Shown here: positions 16,943 through 26,315 of the stretch, in pieces
How the letters are laid out: every line of letters begins with the position of its first letter
Position numbering within the stretch: position 1 is the stretch's first letter
Origin: Clostridia bacterium
GTDB taxonomy: Bacteria > Bacillota > Clostridia > TANB77 > CAG-508
Assembly (NCBI GenBank): GCA_017515985.1
Contig: JAFWDV010000015.1
Location: 1-58,441, forward strand
DNA: 58,441 bases
Direction: 5' to 3'
Made by a program: the position numbers and the translations under genes
Notes under the pieces: generated by a model
Seen by the model: only the letters and a program-made list of their open reading frames with translations
Databases searched by the model: none
What the model was told of the DNA's origin: nothing

Positions 16943-17357
16943 CTTTTTTTATATCACCACCCATTGGATTTAAAACCTCAATAACTTTAGCAAGATTTAA
17001 AAATTTAACATATTGATCAACTTTTTCTTTTTTTGATTCTGCCAGGTATGGTTTTAAAGATAATAAAAGATTGGCCCTAGGGTCATTTTTATGGCTATTC
17101 ATGCTGTCTAGTATGGTTTTTAATTTTAGAATGGTATTTATATCAAATTCTGGAGATGCACTATTAGAGCCTGAAAATCTATTAGAATCTTTATTATCAG
17201 TACTGTGCTCTGATGAGGAGGTAGCGCTTGTGGTATCGTTTTCATTATTTTCAGATGAAGAAAAATTATTTAGAATATTCTTCAAATTATCAGATGTTTC
17301 TTTATCTGATAGAACAGAATTTAATTTTTGAAAAATATCGTTCATATCTCCATCCAT
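16935..17357 (-). CDS. Hypothetical protein with Ser/Asn-rich linker
   Basis: 140 aa, start ATG 17357 with AGGAGGA upstream. A helical N-terminus (NDIFQKLNSVLSDKET) is joined by a Ser/Asn/Asp-rich linker (residues 32-65) to a C-terminal domain with DPRANLLLSLKPYLAESKKE followed by KVDQYVKFLNLAKVI. That last block resembles a short conserved block in clostridial proteins of unknown function, but I cannot name the family. It is the middle gene of a minus-strand trio divergent from spoIIE. Confidence 0.7.
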   Translation of the reverse strand: MDGDMNDIFQKLNSVLSDKETSDNLKNILNNFSSSENNENDTTSATSSSEHSTDNKDSNRFSGSNSASPEFDINTILKLKTILDSMNSHKNDPRANLLLSLKPYLAESKKEKVDQYVKFLNLAKVIEVLNPMGGDIKKDE

Positions 17358-17368
17358 AAATTTTCCTC

Positions 17369-17527
17369 CTAATTATTTTTTAGATTATTTTTCAAGTCGT
17401 CTAGAATTTGATTTTTATCTTTGGAATTAAGTATTGAATTTAACTGAGAAAGCCCTTTTTCTAGGTCTTTTTTATTCATTTTTGACAGTAAACTCATCAA
17501 ATTTGAGATATCTTTATTATTATTCAT
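17369..17527 (-). CDS. Small hypothetical protein, first gene of minus-strand trio
   Basis: 52 aa starting at ATG 17527 behind GGAGGGATT. It is helical and charged (NNNKDISNLMSLLSKMNKKD then a Leu/Lys/Asn-rich end). Its N-terminus resembles that of the next protein, suggesting a duplicated helical module. Its stop overlaps the RBS of the 140-aa gene. Translation frame, RBS and tight packing support it as real. Confidence 0.65.
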   Translation of the reverse strand: MNNNKDISNLMSLLSKMNKKDLEKGLSQLNSILNSKDKNQILDDLKNNLKNN

Positions 17528-17796
17528 AATCCCTCCACAAATTTCTTCTTAATATAATATATGCAAAAAAGGAAAAATGTATCTATAATTTTTTTCCTTA
17601 AATATTGTTTTTTACGGTATTTTGAGGTAGAATAAAAAACGTAATTTGTGTTATTTAGAAAAATAATAAGATAAAAAAATAAATTATATCACAATGTGTA
17701 GAAAACTTTTTATTATTTATGTATTAAATACGACAAATATTTTAGAAATGTTTGTGTATTATATGTGCATAAATAAAAAAGCAAGAGGTGGTAAGG
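17528..17796. promoter_or_regulatory. Divergent intergenic region upstream of spoIIE
   Basis: This 269-bp AT-rich gap must contain promoters for both directions. A sequence close to a Spo0A box (complement reads TTGTCGTA, 17729-17736) lies about 60 bp before spoIIE, which is Spo0A-controlled in Bacillus. No clean TTGACA pair is visible. The box is a single loose match and may be chance. Confidence 0.35.
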
Positions 17797-20274
17797 ATGT
17801 TTCAAAGTATAGCTAATGATTTTTTCAAAAAAAATCATAGTAAGGATGTTGAATTTGATGGAAATGAGATTAAGTATACGCTAAAGAAGCTCTTTTCTGT
17901 CAGAAATATCATTATATATATAATTTCGTTTATGATTTCAATGGTTAGTTTTGGTGGAGACGCTTCACTTGGACTTGCTCCTTTTGGTCTTGCTATAGTT
18001 GCTGCTTCAGCTAGCTGTGGAATTCCTATAAGTGTGATTTATATTGTAACTTTACTTGGAAGTTTTATTGGATTGGGACAAGATGTAATGGCTGACTATT
18101 TTCTGACAAGTATTGTTTTTTTTGCTACGTTGTTCATATTTAGAGCAAAGAAACAAACAGAAGCTAATGAAAAAGCCAAGCTTGGTAAAAATTTATGCAT
18201 AGCAATTTTAGCTGTTAGAATTCTACCAATGCTATTTACTTCAATCAATTTATCTAAGTTAATTTTGGCAATAGTACTTTGTATAATAACTTGTATTTTT
18301 TATAAGATATTCGTAAATTCATTAGATACAATTTATGAGTATGGATATAAGCAAGTATTTTCGGTAGAAGAATTAATGGGGGCTGGACTTCTATTAGCCA
18401 TTGCGATTTCTTCACTTGATCCTATATGCATACTAGGTTATTCGTTAAAAAATATATTGTGCATTTTTATAGTATTAGTTTTAGGATGGAAGAGTGGAAT
18501 TGTACTTGGTACTATTGGTGGTGTCACTATTGGTGTTGTGCTTGGAATTATTGGTAATGAATCGCCAATGGTTGTAGCAGCTTTTGCGATTGCAGGTATG
18601 CTATCTGGAATACTTAGTAAAATAGGCAAAATCGGAGTTATAGCTGGATTTGTCATTGGAAATATACTAATAACTTATTATTCAAATGGAAATATAGAGC
18701 CTATAATTGTATTTCAAGAAATATTATTCGCTTCTCTAGGATTATTGCTAATCCCTAAAAAAGCTGAGTATGCAATGAATGACTTATTTAATAGTGCTAC
18801 AATTTTACCTGAAACTACAAAGAAGTCATTAAATGTAAGTAAGGATACAGCTAATAAATTAACAGACATGTCTGAGACAATATCTGAAATTGCTAAAAGT
18901 TATAACCAAGTTGCAGCTACGGTTGTTGAAGAAGATACTGCAATTCACGATGAAAATAAGAAAATATTTGAAGAGGAAATTAAGAATAATACAGAAGAGC
19001 TAGAAGATAATATTTTATATCAAGATATTGTGGAGTCGAGCGATATAATCGGTGACATATATGACTGTTTGAAAAATAATAATAAATTGACAAAGGATTT
19101 ATTGGTGGCTATATTTGCAAAATACAATAATTATATTATTGGTCTAGATGATGATAGTGCTAATAAAAGCGTTGATAATGACATATCAGCCATGATTGAT
19201 GCTTTAAATAGATCTTACGATTTAGCAAAAATCAATTTCGTGTGGAAGAAAAAGATTGAAGAAAAGAACAAAAATATGTGCTCACAATTAGAAAGTGTTT
19301 CTGAAGCTATTTCTGATTTAGCAGAAGATATTGAAAATGAGGAAAAAGATGAGTTTACTGAAAAAAGAGCTCTTATTTCAAAATTGTTAACACAAAAGGG
19401 AATTGACGTAAGTGAAATAAAGATAAAAGAAAATGATTCAAATCGTAAAGTTATAAGTGTGTATACAAAACCTAATGAATGTAAGCAAGACACTTGCGAA
19501 TATAAGAAAATAGAAAAGGTTTTATCTAAAGTATATGACGAGCCTATCGTAATGCAAAAAAGAAAATGCGGAAAGAAAAGTGATTCTGATATTTGCGTAT
19601 ATAAATTTATGTCGAAAGACAAATATAATTTAAAAGTTGGAATTGCTAGAGCTAAGAAACATGATTCTGTTGTTTCAGGTGATACTAGTATTCAAACAAA
19701 ATTAAATGATGGGAAATATTTATTGGCAATAAGTGATGGAAAAGGATCTGGTCCTGAGGCAAGAAAATGTAGTAAAATTGCAATAAAAATGCTTGAAAAA
19801 ATGCTATCTTCAGGTTTCAAAAAAGATGTATCAGTAAAAATGATTAACTCAACTCTTTCAGCTGATATGAATGAAGATATGTATGCAACACTTGATATGT
19901 CTATTTTAGATCTATACCAAGGAAATATAGAGTTCTTAAAGAATGGCGCATGTCCTACATATATAAAAAGAAATAAGGAAGTAGAGCTTGTTAATTCAGT
20001 AGAATTACCAACGGGAATTGTAAGTGACATAGATTTAATAGTGTATGATAAAGATATAAAAGATGGAGACGTTATTGTGATGTGTAGCGATGGAATAGTA
20101 GAATCCAAGGCAGACTACAATCACAAAGAATTATGGCTTAAATATTTTATTGAGAGCTTACAAACAGACGATGTGCAACAAATTGCAGATTTGATAATAA
20201 GCGAAGCAATCGATAATGATTATGGAAAAGAAAAAGATGATATGACAGTAATTGTAGCAAAGGTTTGCAAATAA
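17797..20274 (+). CDS. spoIIE: Stage II sporulation protein E, PP2C-type phosphatase
   Basis: 825 aa from ATG 17797 (an upstream GTG at 17788 is in the RBS AGAGGTGG). About ten membrane helices occupy residues 30-330, followed by a helical regulatory domain and the PP2C phosphatase domain (about 600-825) with LAISDGKGSGPEA, ATLDMSILDLYQG, VIVMCSDGIVESK and KDDMTVIV. SpoIIE dephosphorylates SpoIIAA at the asymmetric septum, releasing sigma-F. Length and layout match the clostridial protein. It strongly implies that the organism sporulates. Confidence 0.96.
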   Translation: MFQSIANDFFKKNHSKDVEFDGNEIKYTLKKLFSVRNIIIYIISFMISMVSFGGDASLGLAPFGLAIVAASASCGIPISVIYIVTLLGSFIGLGQDVMADYFLTSIVFFATLFIFRAKKQTEANEKAKLGKNLCIAILAVRILPMLFTSINLSKLILAIVLCIITCIFYKIFVNSLDTIYEYGYKQVFSVEELMGAGLLLAIAISSLDPICILGYSLKNILCIFIVLVLGWKSGIVLGTIGGVTIGVVLGIIGNESPMVVAAFAIAGMLSGILSKIGKIGVIAGFVIGNILITYYSNGNIEPIIVFQEILFASLGLLLIPKKAEYAMNDLFNSATILPETTKKSLNVSKDTANKLTDMSETISEIAKSYNQVAATVVEEDTAIHDENKKIFEEEIKNNTEELEDNILYQDIVESSDIIGDIYDCLKNNNKLTKDLLVAIFAKYNNYIIGLDDDSANKSVDNDISAMIDALNRSYDLAKINFVWKKKIEEKNKNMCSQLESVSEAISDLAEDIENEEKDEFTEKRALISKLLTQKGIDVSEIKIKENDSNRKVISVYTKPNECKQDTCEYKKIEKVLSKVYDEPIVMQKRKCGKKSDSDICVYKFMSKDKYNLKVGIARAKKHDSVVSGDTSIQTKLNDGKYLLAISDGKGSGPEARKCSKIAIKMLEKMLSSGFKKDVSVKMINSTLSADMNEDMYATLDMSILDLYQGNIEFLKNGACPTYIKRNKEVELVNSVELPTGIVSDIDLIVYDKDIKDGDVIVMCSDGIVESKADYNHKELWLKYFIESLQTDDVQQIADLIISEAIDNDYGKEKDDMTVIVAKVCK

Positions 20275-20278
20275 AGAA

Positions 20279-20307
20279 GAAGGATAACTTAAAGTTGTCC
20301 TTTTTTA
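20279..20307 (+). terminator. Intrinsic terminator after spoIIE
   Basis: AGGA-AACTT pairs with AGTT-TCCT across 20281-20300 and six Ts follow. Confidence 0.75.
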
Positions 20308-20342
20308 TATTTTTCACAAATAAAAAAACTTCATATTGAAGG

Positions 20343-20371
20343 TTTACTTAAAAAATGCATTATGGTATAAT
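20343..20371 (+). promoter_or_regulatory. Promoter for the Ig-like membrane protein
   Basis: Perfect TATAAT at 20366-20371 with an extended -10 TG at 20363-20364, and TTTACT 17 bp upstream at 20343-20348. Confidence 0.6.
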
Positions 20372-20411
20372 TATGTAAAAATGTAAGTTGATAGGAGAAA
20401 GGTGTTGAAGA

Positions 20412-21383
20412 ATGAACCAAATATTGTCATTCCAAACTTCTGCAGGAGGCAGAAAAATTCTTTTTAAGAATACAAAAAATCTTTGCATATTTTTAATAAT
20501 TTTTGCCATCGCTTTAATATGCTCTGGCGGATATAGATTATATGTAAATATTAATAAAGAAGCGGATATCGCAAAGCCAGTAATTGTTGGACATATAAAT
20601 GGTAATAAAACTACATTCAATATTAAATCAAATATAGGATTGCAGAAAATTATATATGCTTGGAATAATGGAGAAGATTGTGTAATTACAAGCGCTGGTG
20701 AACATGAAAAAAATATTGAAATAGATAATAGAATAGGTGTAAATGAACTTAAATTAAAGATAATAGATTCTGACAATAACACAATAACATACGATAATAT
20801 AAAAATTGTATACGATGAAGATAGTAGTATGTTAATAAATGATGATAATCAGCAAAATCAAACAATAAGCTTAGAGGAAGCTTTGAAAAATGACAAGACA
20901 CCACCAGTGATAAGTTTAAGTGCAGAAACAGCTACAGTTGTTGTTGATGCTATAGATGATTTAAAGATGTCATATATTTTGTATAGTTGGAATGGTGGAG
21001 AAGAAACAAAAGTTACTGGTTTATCAGAGGATGAGAGAACATTAACTGCAAAAATTGATGCTTTGAAAGGTTATAATAAGATAAAAATAAAAGCATATGA
21101 TTTGGCTGGAAATGTTAAGGAAATTGAAAAAGAAGTACACGGTACTGGTGGTCCAAAGATTGCGGTAACAAGAGAAGATGATCAAATCGTCGTAAACGTT
21201 ACTTCAGAGTATGGAATTACAAAAATCGAGTACGACTTTAATGAAGAAGTAAAAACAATTGATAATATTGAAGGAAATACTTATGAATTAAGATTAGACT
21301 TAGTTGATGGAGTTAACTACATTGTAATGTCTGCTTACGAAGGAAGCGTTAAAGCAGAGTATAAAGGAAAAACTACAAAATAA
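20412..21383 (+). CDS. Membrane-anchored protein with three Ig-like repeats
   Basis: 323 aa, unnamed. One membrane helix (about residues 25-43) precedes an extracytoplasmic part built from three beta-rich repeats of about 80 residues, starting near residues 55 (KPVIVGHING), 167 (PPVISLSAE) and 247 (GPKIAVTRE). Repeats share a W/Y-N-G/E turn (YAWNNGED, YSWNGGEE, YDFNEEV) and a VNELKLK/YNKIKIK/VNYIVM strand. The fold looks like bacterial Ig or adhesion modules. It follows spoIIE but has its own promoter, so a spore role is not implied. Confidence 0.75.
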   Translation: MNQILSFQTSAGGRKILFKNTKNLCIFLIIFAIALICSGGYRLYVNINKEADIAKPVIVGHINGNKTTFNIKSNIGLQKIIYAWNNGEDCVITSAGEHEKNIEIDNRIGVNELKLKIIDSDNNTITYDNIKIVYDEDSSMLINDDNQQNQTISLEEALKNDKTPPVISLSAETATVVVDAIDDLKMSYILYSWNGGEETKVTGLSEDERTLTAKIDALKGYNKIKIKAYDLAGNVKEIEKEVHGTGGPKIAVTREDDQIVVNVTSEYGITKIEYDFNEEVKTIDNIEGNTYELRLDLVDGVNYIVMSAYEGSVKAEYKGKTTK

Positions 21384-21419
21384 TAGATTAAATTCTGGAA
21401 CCGAAAAAAGGGACGAAAA

Positions 21420-21462
21420 GGGACGGACTCATTTTTGTGAATACAAAAAATGAGTCCGTCCC
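21420..21462. repeat. Dyad element copy 2 (GGACGGACTC type)
   Basis: GGGACGGACTCATTTTT (21420-21436) is mirrored by AAAAATGAGTCCGTCCC ending at 21462, with a short loop. It sits 37 bp after the Ig-like gene and just before the convergent small gene at 21484, so it can end transcription from both. A nearly identical copy is at 42133-42190. Confidence 0.85.
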
Positions 21463-21483
21463 TAAATTTCTTCGTCTAAATTT

Positions 21484-21603
21484 TTAGCAGCAGCCACCTC
21501 TGTTGCCTCCGCAGCAACAACAAATTATAAGAAGTAAAACGATTATCCAGATGCAATCGTCTCCAAAGCCAAAACCACATCCACAATTTCTATTTTCTGG
21601 CAT
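21484..21603 (-). CDS. 39-aa Cys/Gly-rich membrane peptide, spore-type
   Basis: Starts at ATG 21603 behind GGGGGGAA. The peptide has Cys/Gly-rich ends (NCGCGFGFGDDC and CCCCGGNRGGCC) around one short hydrophobic helix (IWIIVLLLII). Tiny Gly/Cys-rich single-helix peptides of this kind occur in Clostridia and resemble YjcZ-type sporulation proteins in layout. The complement upstream contains CATACAAA, similar to -10 elements of mother-cell sigma factors; this is weak. It is too short for usual ORF cut-offs but has a clean RBS and terminator. Confidence 0.75.
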   Translation of the reverse strand: MPENRNCGCGFGFGDDCIWIIVLLLIICCCCGGNRGGCC

Positions 21604-21805
21604 CTTAAAAATTCCCCCCTTTCGAAATCTTTTGTATGATATATATTATTCTGCGTAAAAAAATCTGTTACGAAAAAGTTAAATAAAATAAAAAATCCTA
21701 TATACAAAGAACAGATTGTAGTGATATAATTCGATAAAATAGTATGTATGACTGTTATGGAAAGTTATAAAAACAACATAAAGCACTAGAAAGGATTGAT
21801 AATAC

Positions 21806-24004
21806 ATGGGGAATATAGTACTTTTGGATGACTTAACAATTAATAAAATTGCAGCAGGAGAAGTTATTGAAAGGCCTGCATCAGTTGTAAAAGAGCTTAT
21901 TGAAAACTCAATAGACGCTGGAGCAACAAGCGTAACAGCTGAAATAAAGAATGGTGGAATTTCTTATATAAGAATTACAGATAATGGTAAAGGATTTTTA
22001 CCAGATGATATGGAGATTGCATTTGAAAGACATGCGACAAGTAAAATAAGAAGCGCAAAAGATTTAGAAAGTGTTAAATCTATGGGCTTTAGAGGAGAAG
22101 CATTAGCAAGTATTGCAGCAATAGCTAGAGTTGAACTTACATCAAGAACTGCCGATAGTGATATAGGATATAGAATAGTCGTTGAAGGTGGAAAAATTAT
22201 AAATAAAGAAGAAACAGGTTGTCCTAAAGGAACAACTATTGTGGTTGAAAATTTATTTTTTAATACACCTGTTAGATATAAATTTTTGAAAAAAGATTTT
22301 ACAGAGCTTGGATATGTTGAAGATGCTGTTACAAGAATTGCATTGGTAAATCCAGGTGTTGCTATGAAACTAGTAAGCCTAGGAAAAACAATAGTACAGA
22401 CTACTGGAAATGGTAATCTAAAGGATACTGTTTATAGTATATATGGAAAAGATGTTGCTGAAAACATGATAAATGTTGATTATAAATTAGAGGATATGTC
22501 TGTTAAAGGATGCATAGGAAAAGCAGAAATAGCCAAAGCAACTAGAATTAATCAATTATTTTTTGTTAATGGAAGATATATTAAAGATAAAACTTTGACG
22601 AGTGCTGCAGACCAAGCATATAAAGGAATTGCACCTCCAGGAAAGTATGGCTTTTTAATTCTTAATTTGGAAATCGATCCACATCAGATTGATGTAAATG
22701 TTCATCCAGCAAAAATGGAAATAAGATTTCAAGGAGAAAGTAAAATTTTTAAACTTGTATATCATGCAATAAAAGAGTCTTTTATACAAGGTGAGCAAAT
22801 GAAAGATACTTCTGAAACCATTAAAAAGAATCGTGAAGAAGAGGAAGATATACTAGAGCTTATAAAAGAAGGATATAATAAGAAATTTAATGAAGAAGAA
22901 TTGGAAAGGCAAAGAGAATTTATTTATTCGACTCCGGAAGAATTGGATGCAAAAAATCCGGAAGAATCAAGTGATAAGAGCAAGAAAAACGATGATTTTC
23001 CAGTAAACAACGAAAATTTGATAGAAGAAATATATAATGCTAAGCTACACGAAGACTATGAAAAATATAAGATAGAAGATACTGCTGATGAATTGAAATC
23101 TGATGACGATATAATCAGTAATAAGTTATTAAACATTGATGGTGAAGTCGAAGTAAAAGAGGAAAAAAAGGATTTTTCCGAAAATGTAATTGATAAAGAA
23201 ATAGATGAAAGTATTAATTTTAAAAATGAACTTAAGGCTGAAATTAAGAATGAAGATTCTGACGTTAGCAAAGAACTTGACAATTCATTTAAAGAAATGT
23301 ATAGAAAGACATTTGGAATTGCACCTGTTGAAAACAAACCAGAACAAAATAATAACAATATAACTGGAAGAGTTGTGAGTGATGTTGCTTTAGAAAATGC
23401 AAATGATATTACAACATTCAATAGTGGAAGCATATTTAGTAAAGTTAAATATAAATTCATAGGCTTTATATTTACAGATTATATAGTTATAGAAATTAAC
23501 GATATGATGTATATCTTAGATCAACATGCCGTAAATGAAAGAATTATATATGAAAAGATAAAAAGAGACAAAGATAAAGATTCTCAGGTTATGCTTCTTC
23601 CAGACATAATTGAACTTACACCTAAACAAATGGATATCGCGATGGAGAATATAGGTCTTTTCAAAAATGCAGGATTTGATGTAGAAGAATTTGGAGAGAA
23701 CACTGTAAGATTAACTGGTGTTCCTGGAATATGCATTGATTTAGATACAAAAGAGCTATTTTTAGAGATTTTAGATGAGATAAATACTGTTGCTAGAATT
23801 GCAAGGGATGAAGTTGAAGATAAATTTGCAGCGACTGTTGCTAAAAAAGCTGCCAAAAAAGCTAAGATTGCTCTTTCATTTGAAGAAGCTGATGAGTTGA
23901 TGCAAAAATTATTAAATATGGAAAATCCTTTTGTTTCACCACAAGGAAAAACTATAGCAATAAAACTATCTCAGGCTGAAATTGAAAAGAAATTTTCAAA
24001 TTAA
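21806..24004 (+). CDS. mutL: DNA mismatch repair protein MutL
   Basis: 732 aa, longer than the roughly 630 aa of Bacillus MutL because the linker (residues 335-540) is long, acidic and low-complexity. The GHKL ATPase domain is standard: IAAGEVIERPASVVKELIEN, DNGKGF and GFRGEALASIAAI. The C-terminal endonuclease motif DQHAVNERIIYE is intact near residue 571. The other two metal-site motifs of nicking MutL proteins are altered: where ACR/ACK and CPHGRP are expected it reads AKKAAKKAK and SPQGKT. mutS is not adjacent. miaA follows at 16 bp. Confidence 0.95.
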   Translation: MGNIVLLDDLTINKIAAGEVIERPASVVKELIENSIDAGATSVTAEIKNGGISYIRITDNGKGFLPDDMEIAFERHATSKIRSAKDLESVKSMGFRGEALASIAAIARVELTSRTADSDIGYRIVVEGGKIINKEETGCPKGTTIVVENLFFNTPVRYKFLKKDFTELGYVEDAVTRIALVNPGVAMKLVSLGKTIVQTTGNGNLKDTVYSIYGKDVAENMINVDYKLEDMSVKGCIGKAEIAKATRINQLFFVNGRYIKDKTLTSAADQAYKGIAPPGKYGFLILNLEIDPHQIDVNVHPAKMEIRFQGESKIFKLVYHAIKESFIQGEQMKDTSETIKKNREEEEDILELIKEGYNKKFNEEELERQREFIYSTPEELDAKNPEESSDKSKKNDDFPVNNENLIEEIYNAKLHEDYEKYKIEDTADELKSDDDIISNKLLNIDGEVEVKEEKKDFSENVIDKEIDESINFKNELKAEIKNEDSDVSKELDNSFKEMYRKTFGIAPVENKPEQNNNNITGRVVSDVALENANDITTFNSGSIFSKVKYKFIGFIFTDYIVIEINDMMYILDQHAVNERIIYEKIKRDKDKDSQVMLLPDIIELTPKQMDIAMENIGLFKNAGFDVEEFGENTVRLTGVPGICIDLDTKELFLEILDEINTVARIARDEVEDKFAATVAKKAAKKAKIALSFEEADELMQKLLNMENPFVSPQGKTIAIKLSQAEIEKKFSN

Positions 24005-24019
24005 AAGGGAGTAATCAGA

Positions 24020-24940
24020 ATGGATAAGCCAAAAGTTATTGTGATTTGTGGACCTACTGCTTCTGGTAAAACTGCATTATCAATTAATTTAGCAAAGCAA
24101 TTAAATGGTGAAATTATATCTGCCGATTCTATGCAGATTTATAAGGAAATGGATATAGGTACAGCAAAACCTACTAAAGATGAAATGGAGAATATAAAGC
24201 ATTATTTAATAGACTGTGTTCCTCCTGATAAGCGATTTAGTGTTGCTGAATATAAAAAAGAAGCAACTGTAGCTATCGAAGAAATATTGCATAAAAACAA
24301 AATGCCAATTATTGTTGGAGGCACAGGTCTTTATATTGATTCATTAATCTATGGAATTGAATACAATGAAATGCAAGTTGACTTGGAATATAGAGCTAAG
24401 CTAGAAAGTATTGCTGAAGAAAAAGGTCTAGAATTTCTTTATAATAAAGCAAAAGAAATTGATGACGAGGCAATGCAGAAGATTAGTATCAATGATAAAA
24501 AGAGAATTTTTAGAGTTCTTGAAGTTTATAAAAGTACTGGAAAAACAAAAACAGAGCTTGAAAAAGAGTCTAGACAAAATGATGTAAAATATGATTTTAA
24601 AATGTTTGCAATTGATATGGATAGACAGGTGTTGTACGACAGAATAAATAAAAGAGTTGATATAATGATTAGCTCTGGATTAATAGACGAAGTTAAATCT
24701 ATAATTGGAAAATATCCAAGCATGCCAACGGCAATGCAGGGATTAGGATATAAAGAAGTTGTAGAATATCTTAATGGAGATTGTACAGAAGAGGAAATGA
24801 TTGAAAAAATTAAGCAAGAAAGCAGAAGATATGCCAAAAGACAATTAACCTGGTTCAGAAGAAATAAGAATATTCTATGGCTTGATGCCACAAAAGGTAT
24901 TGAAGAGAATACAAAAATTATTTTAGAGGAAATAAGGTGA
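24020..24940 (+). CDS. miaA: tRNA dimethylallyltransferase
   Basis: 306 aa. P-loop GPTASGKTAL at residues 10-19, SADSMQIYKEMDIGTAKPT and IIVGGTGLYIDSL are family motifs. MiaA adds dimethylallyl to A37 of tRNAs reading UNN codons. The order mutL-miaA is standard in Firmicutes. Confidence 0.97.
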   Translation: MDKPKVIVICGPTASGKTALSINLAKQLNGEIISADSMQIYKEMDIGTAKPTKDEMENIKHYLIDCVPPDKRFSVAEYKKEATVAIEEILHKNKMPIIVGGTGLYIDSLIYGIEYNEMQVDLEYRAKLESIAEEKGLEFLYNKAKEIDDEAMQKISINDKKRIFRVLEVYKSTGKTKTELEKESRQNDVKYDFKMFAIDMDRQVLYDRINKRVDIMISSGLIDEVKSIIGKYPSMPTAMQGLGYKEVVEYLNGDCTEEEMIEKIKQESRRYAKRQLTWFRRNKNILWLDATKGIEENTKIILEEIR

Positions 24941-24962
24941 AGGTACAATAGAAAAGAAAGTT

Positions 24963-26180
24963 ATGAAAAAAGAATTTGATAAAAGAAAAATAACTAAAGT
25001 TGCTATTGCGTGGGTAGCGATAATTGTTGCGATATACCTTGTTGTTTTAGTTGTTAATATTTTAAGAAAGCCAACAGATACATTTGTAATCGAAAAAGGC
25101 AAGATATATCAGGAAGAATTTGCTGAAGGATATATTATAAGAAGTGAAGCTCTTATTAATATTGGAAATGCCGAAAATGGTCTTGTTGCTATAAAAGCAG
25201 AAGGTGATAAGGTAGGAAAAGGCGAAGCTGTATACAGATATTGCGTGGAAAATGAGGATGAAATAAATGACAAAATAAAGTCAGTTGACGAGCAAATTCA
25301 AGAAAATTTGAATAATGATGAAGATTATTTTTCCGCAGATATTAAACTTATAAATACGCAGATAGACGCAAAGCTTGATAATTTGTATGAAAGTGATAAT
25401 TTACAGAAAATCAAACAAGAGAAAAACGATATAAATACATATTTAAATAAGAAAATAAAAATAAGAGCTGAAGATTCAAATAATGCTACATTAAAGAAGC
25501 TTGTAAATGAAAGAGATAATTACGAAAAACAACTAAATGAGAAATCAACATATATACAGGCCGAAAATAGTGGAGTTGTGTCTTATAGAGTTGATGGACT
25601 TGAAGAATCATTAAAAAACGATGATTTATCATATTTAAATGAAGAGTATTTAAAGAATCTTGATTTAGAAACAGGTAAAATAATCGCTTCAAGTACTGAT
25701 AGTGGAAAAATTGTCGATAATTTTAAATGTAATATTGTTTGTATACTTGATTCAGATGAAGCAAAAGAGTGTAAAGAAGGTAAAAGCATAAAAATTAGAT
25801 TACAGAATTCGCAAGAAATATCAGCAAAGATTATCCAAAAAGTTGAGCAACCTTCAGGTAAGGAAATGATTGTTTTTGAGATAATTGATGATGTTGTGGA
25901 ATTAATGAAATACAGAAAGATTTCATTTGATGTAATTTGGTGGAGTGATTCAGGTCTTAAAATTCCAAATTCTGCAATAAAATACGAAGGTGATTTTGCC
26001 TATGTAATCAGAAATAGAGCAGGGTTGAAGGAAAAAATATTAATAAAAGTATTAAGATCAAATGATAAATATTCTATTGTTGAGAACTATACATACGCTG
26101 AGCTTAAAGAGGCAGGCTATGATATGTCTACACTATCAGGTAGAAAGACAATTTCAGTTTATGATCAAGTAGAAAATTAA
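24963..26180 (+). CDS. HlyD-like membrane-anchored protein near sepF
   Basis: 405 aa. One membrane helix (residues 14-34) is followed by an extracytoplasmic region with a biotinyl/lipoyl-like segment (GLVAIKAEGDKVGKGEAVYRY), a coiled coil (residues 100-190) and a second beta domain. Proteins of this layout lie just upstream of sepF in many Clostridia and are annotated HlyD-family adaptor. No ABC transporter partner is present, so export is unlikely to be its job; an envelope or division role is suggested by position only. Confidence 0.7.
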   Translation: MKKEFDKRKITKVAIAWVAIIVAIYLVVLVVNILRKPTDTFVIEKGKIYQEEFAEGYIIRSEALINIGNAENGLVAIKAEGDKVGKGEAVYRYCVENEDEINDKIKSVDEQIQENLNNDEDYFSADIKLINTQIDAKLDNLYESDNLQKIKQEKNDINTYLNKKIKIRAEDSNNATLKKLVNERDNYEKQLNEKSTYIQAENSGVVSYRVDGLEESLKNDDLSYLNEEYLKNLDLETGKIIASSTDSGKIVDNFKCNIVCILDSDEAKECKEGKSIKIRLQNSQEISAKIIQKVEQPSGKEMIVFEIIDDVVELMKYRKISFDVIWWSDSGLKIPNSAIKYEGDFAYVIRNRAGLKEKILIKVLRSNDKYSIVENYTYAELKEAGYDMSTLSGRKTISVYDQVEN

Positions 26181-26236
26181 AATATTACAAAAATATTACA
26201 GAAATGTTAAATTTTTATTACAAGATAATAAAAGTA

Positions 26237-26267
26237 TTGACATGGCAAAAAAAAAGTTAGATACTAT
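26237..26267 (+). promoter_or_regulatory. Promoter for sepF-divIVA
   Basis: TTGACA at 26237-26242 followed by GATACTAT (26260-26267), giving a 17 or 19 bp spacer depending on which hexamer is used. Confidence 0.65.
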
Positions 26268-26315
26268 ATGCAGTTAATACAAAGGACGAGTATTAGAATT
26301 TAGGAGGTTATATAT

